Assembly (NCBI GenBank): GCA_031267115.1
Contig: JAIRZS010000228.1
Coordinates: forward strand, 1 to 20,793
Length of the DNA: 20,793 nucleotides
Source: Treponema sp.
GTDB taxonomy: Bacteria; Spirochaetota; Spirochaetia; Treponematales; Breznakiellaceae
Direction: 5' to 3'
Both the position numbers and the translations under genes were made by a program. Positions within the stretch are counted from its first letter, which is position 1. Every line of letters starts with the position of its first letter. Below are positions 20,739 through 20,793 of this stretch, in pieces. Below the pieces are notes generated by a model that was not told where the DNA came from, did not search any database, and saw only the letters and a list, made by a program, of their open reading frames with translations.

Positions 20739-20793
20739 AAACGCCGTTGTTTGAACTAGCAGTTTATCGCGCCTGCGATTTCCGGGGAGTTTT

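Overview
The window looks like chromosome from a GC-rich, anaerobic, saccharolytic bacterium. A spirochaete of the Treponema group (gut-dwelling type) is my best guess. It rests on a sensory [FeFe]-hydrogenase/chemoreceptor fusion, a sugar ABC operon with no ATPase gene, a large TPR protein and repeat-rich spacers. It is an inference from gene content; there is no rRNA or other phylogenetic marker here. I see no phage, transposase, CRISPR array or tRNA.

Layout. Positions 8-904 (-) hold an AraC regulator. A hairpin-rich spacer (about 980-1422) follows, then a HAD hydrolase and a PlsC-type acyltransferase (1423-2900, +). The best-defined functional block is 2987-8827. A GH94 phosphorylase, closest by its motifs to N,N'-diacetylchitobiose phosphorylase, runs leftward. 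It is divergent from a solute-binding lipoprotein and two permeases of a CUT1-type sugar importer. The 201-bp region between them holds a consensus sigma-70 promoter, a perfect palindrome, and a TATAACACA box exactly 29 nt ahead of both start codons. A terminator-like hairpin separates the binding-protein gene from the permeases. Imported disaccharide would be cleaved by phosphate in the cytoplasm, saving one ATP per disaccharide; the transporter ATPase must be encoded elsewhere.

Next come an SDR-type epimerase (-), a family 2 glycosyltransferase (+) and a branched-chain aminotransferase (-). After them lies a soluble fusion of ferredoxin domain, H-cluster domain, Fe-S domain and MCP signalling domain (-). 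This is probably a cytoplasmic chemoreceptor sensing H2 or redox state, and it has its own recognisable promoter. A flavin-reductase-family protein (+), a pyridoxal kinase/M28-peptidase-like pair (-) and a 908-residue TPR protein with a lectin-like N-terminus and C-terminal zinc ribbons (-) complete the window.

The least explained sequence is in the spacers. Three of them carry runs of unrelated perfect hairpins, most with 2-5-nt loops. Three carry tandem 9-nt units of the form ACTTNTTCG ending in ACTTNGCGG; two of those arrays are capped by a hairpin. A 15-mer is shared by two spacers, and one spacer has an A-B-A'-B' (pseudoknot-type) arrangement of inverted repeats. These look like dispersed non-coding repeat families. 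They are the main candidates for something undescribed, together with the hydrogenase-chemoreceptor and the TPR fusion.
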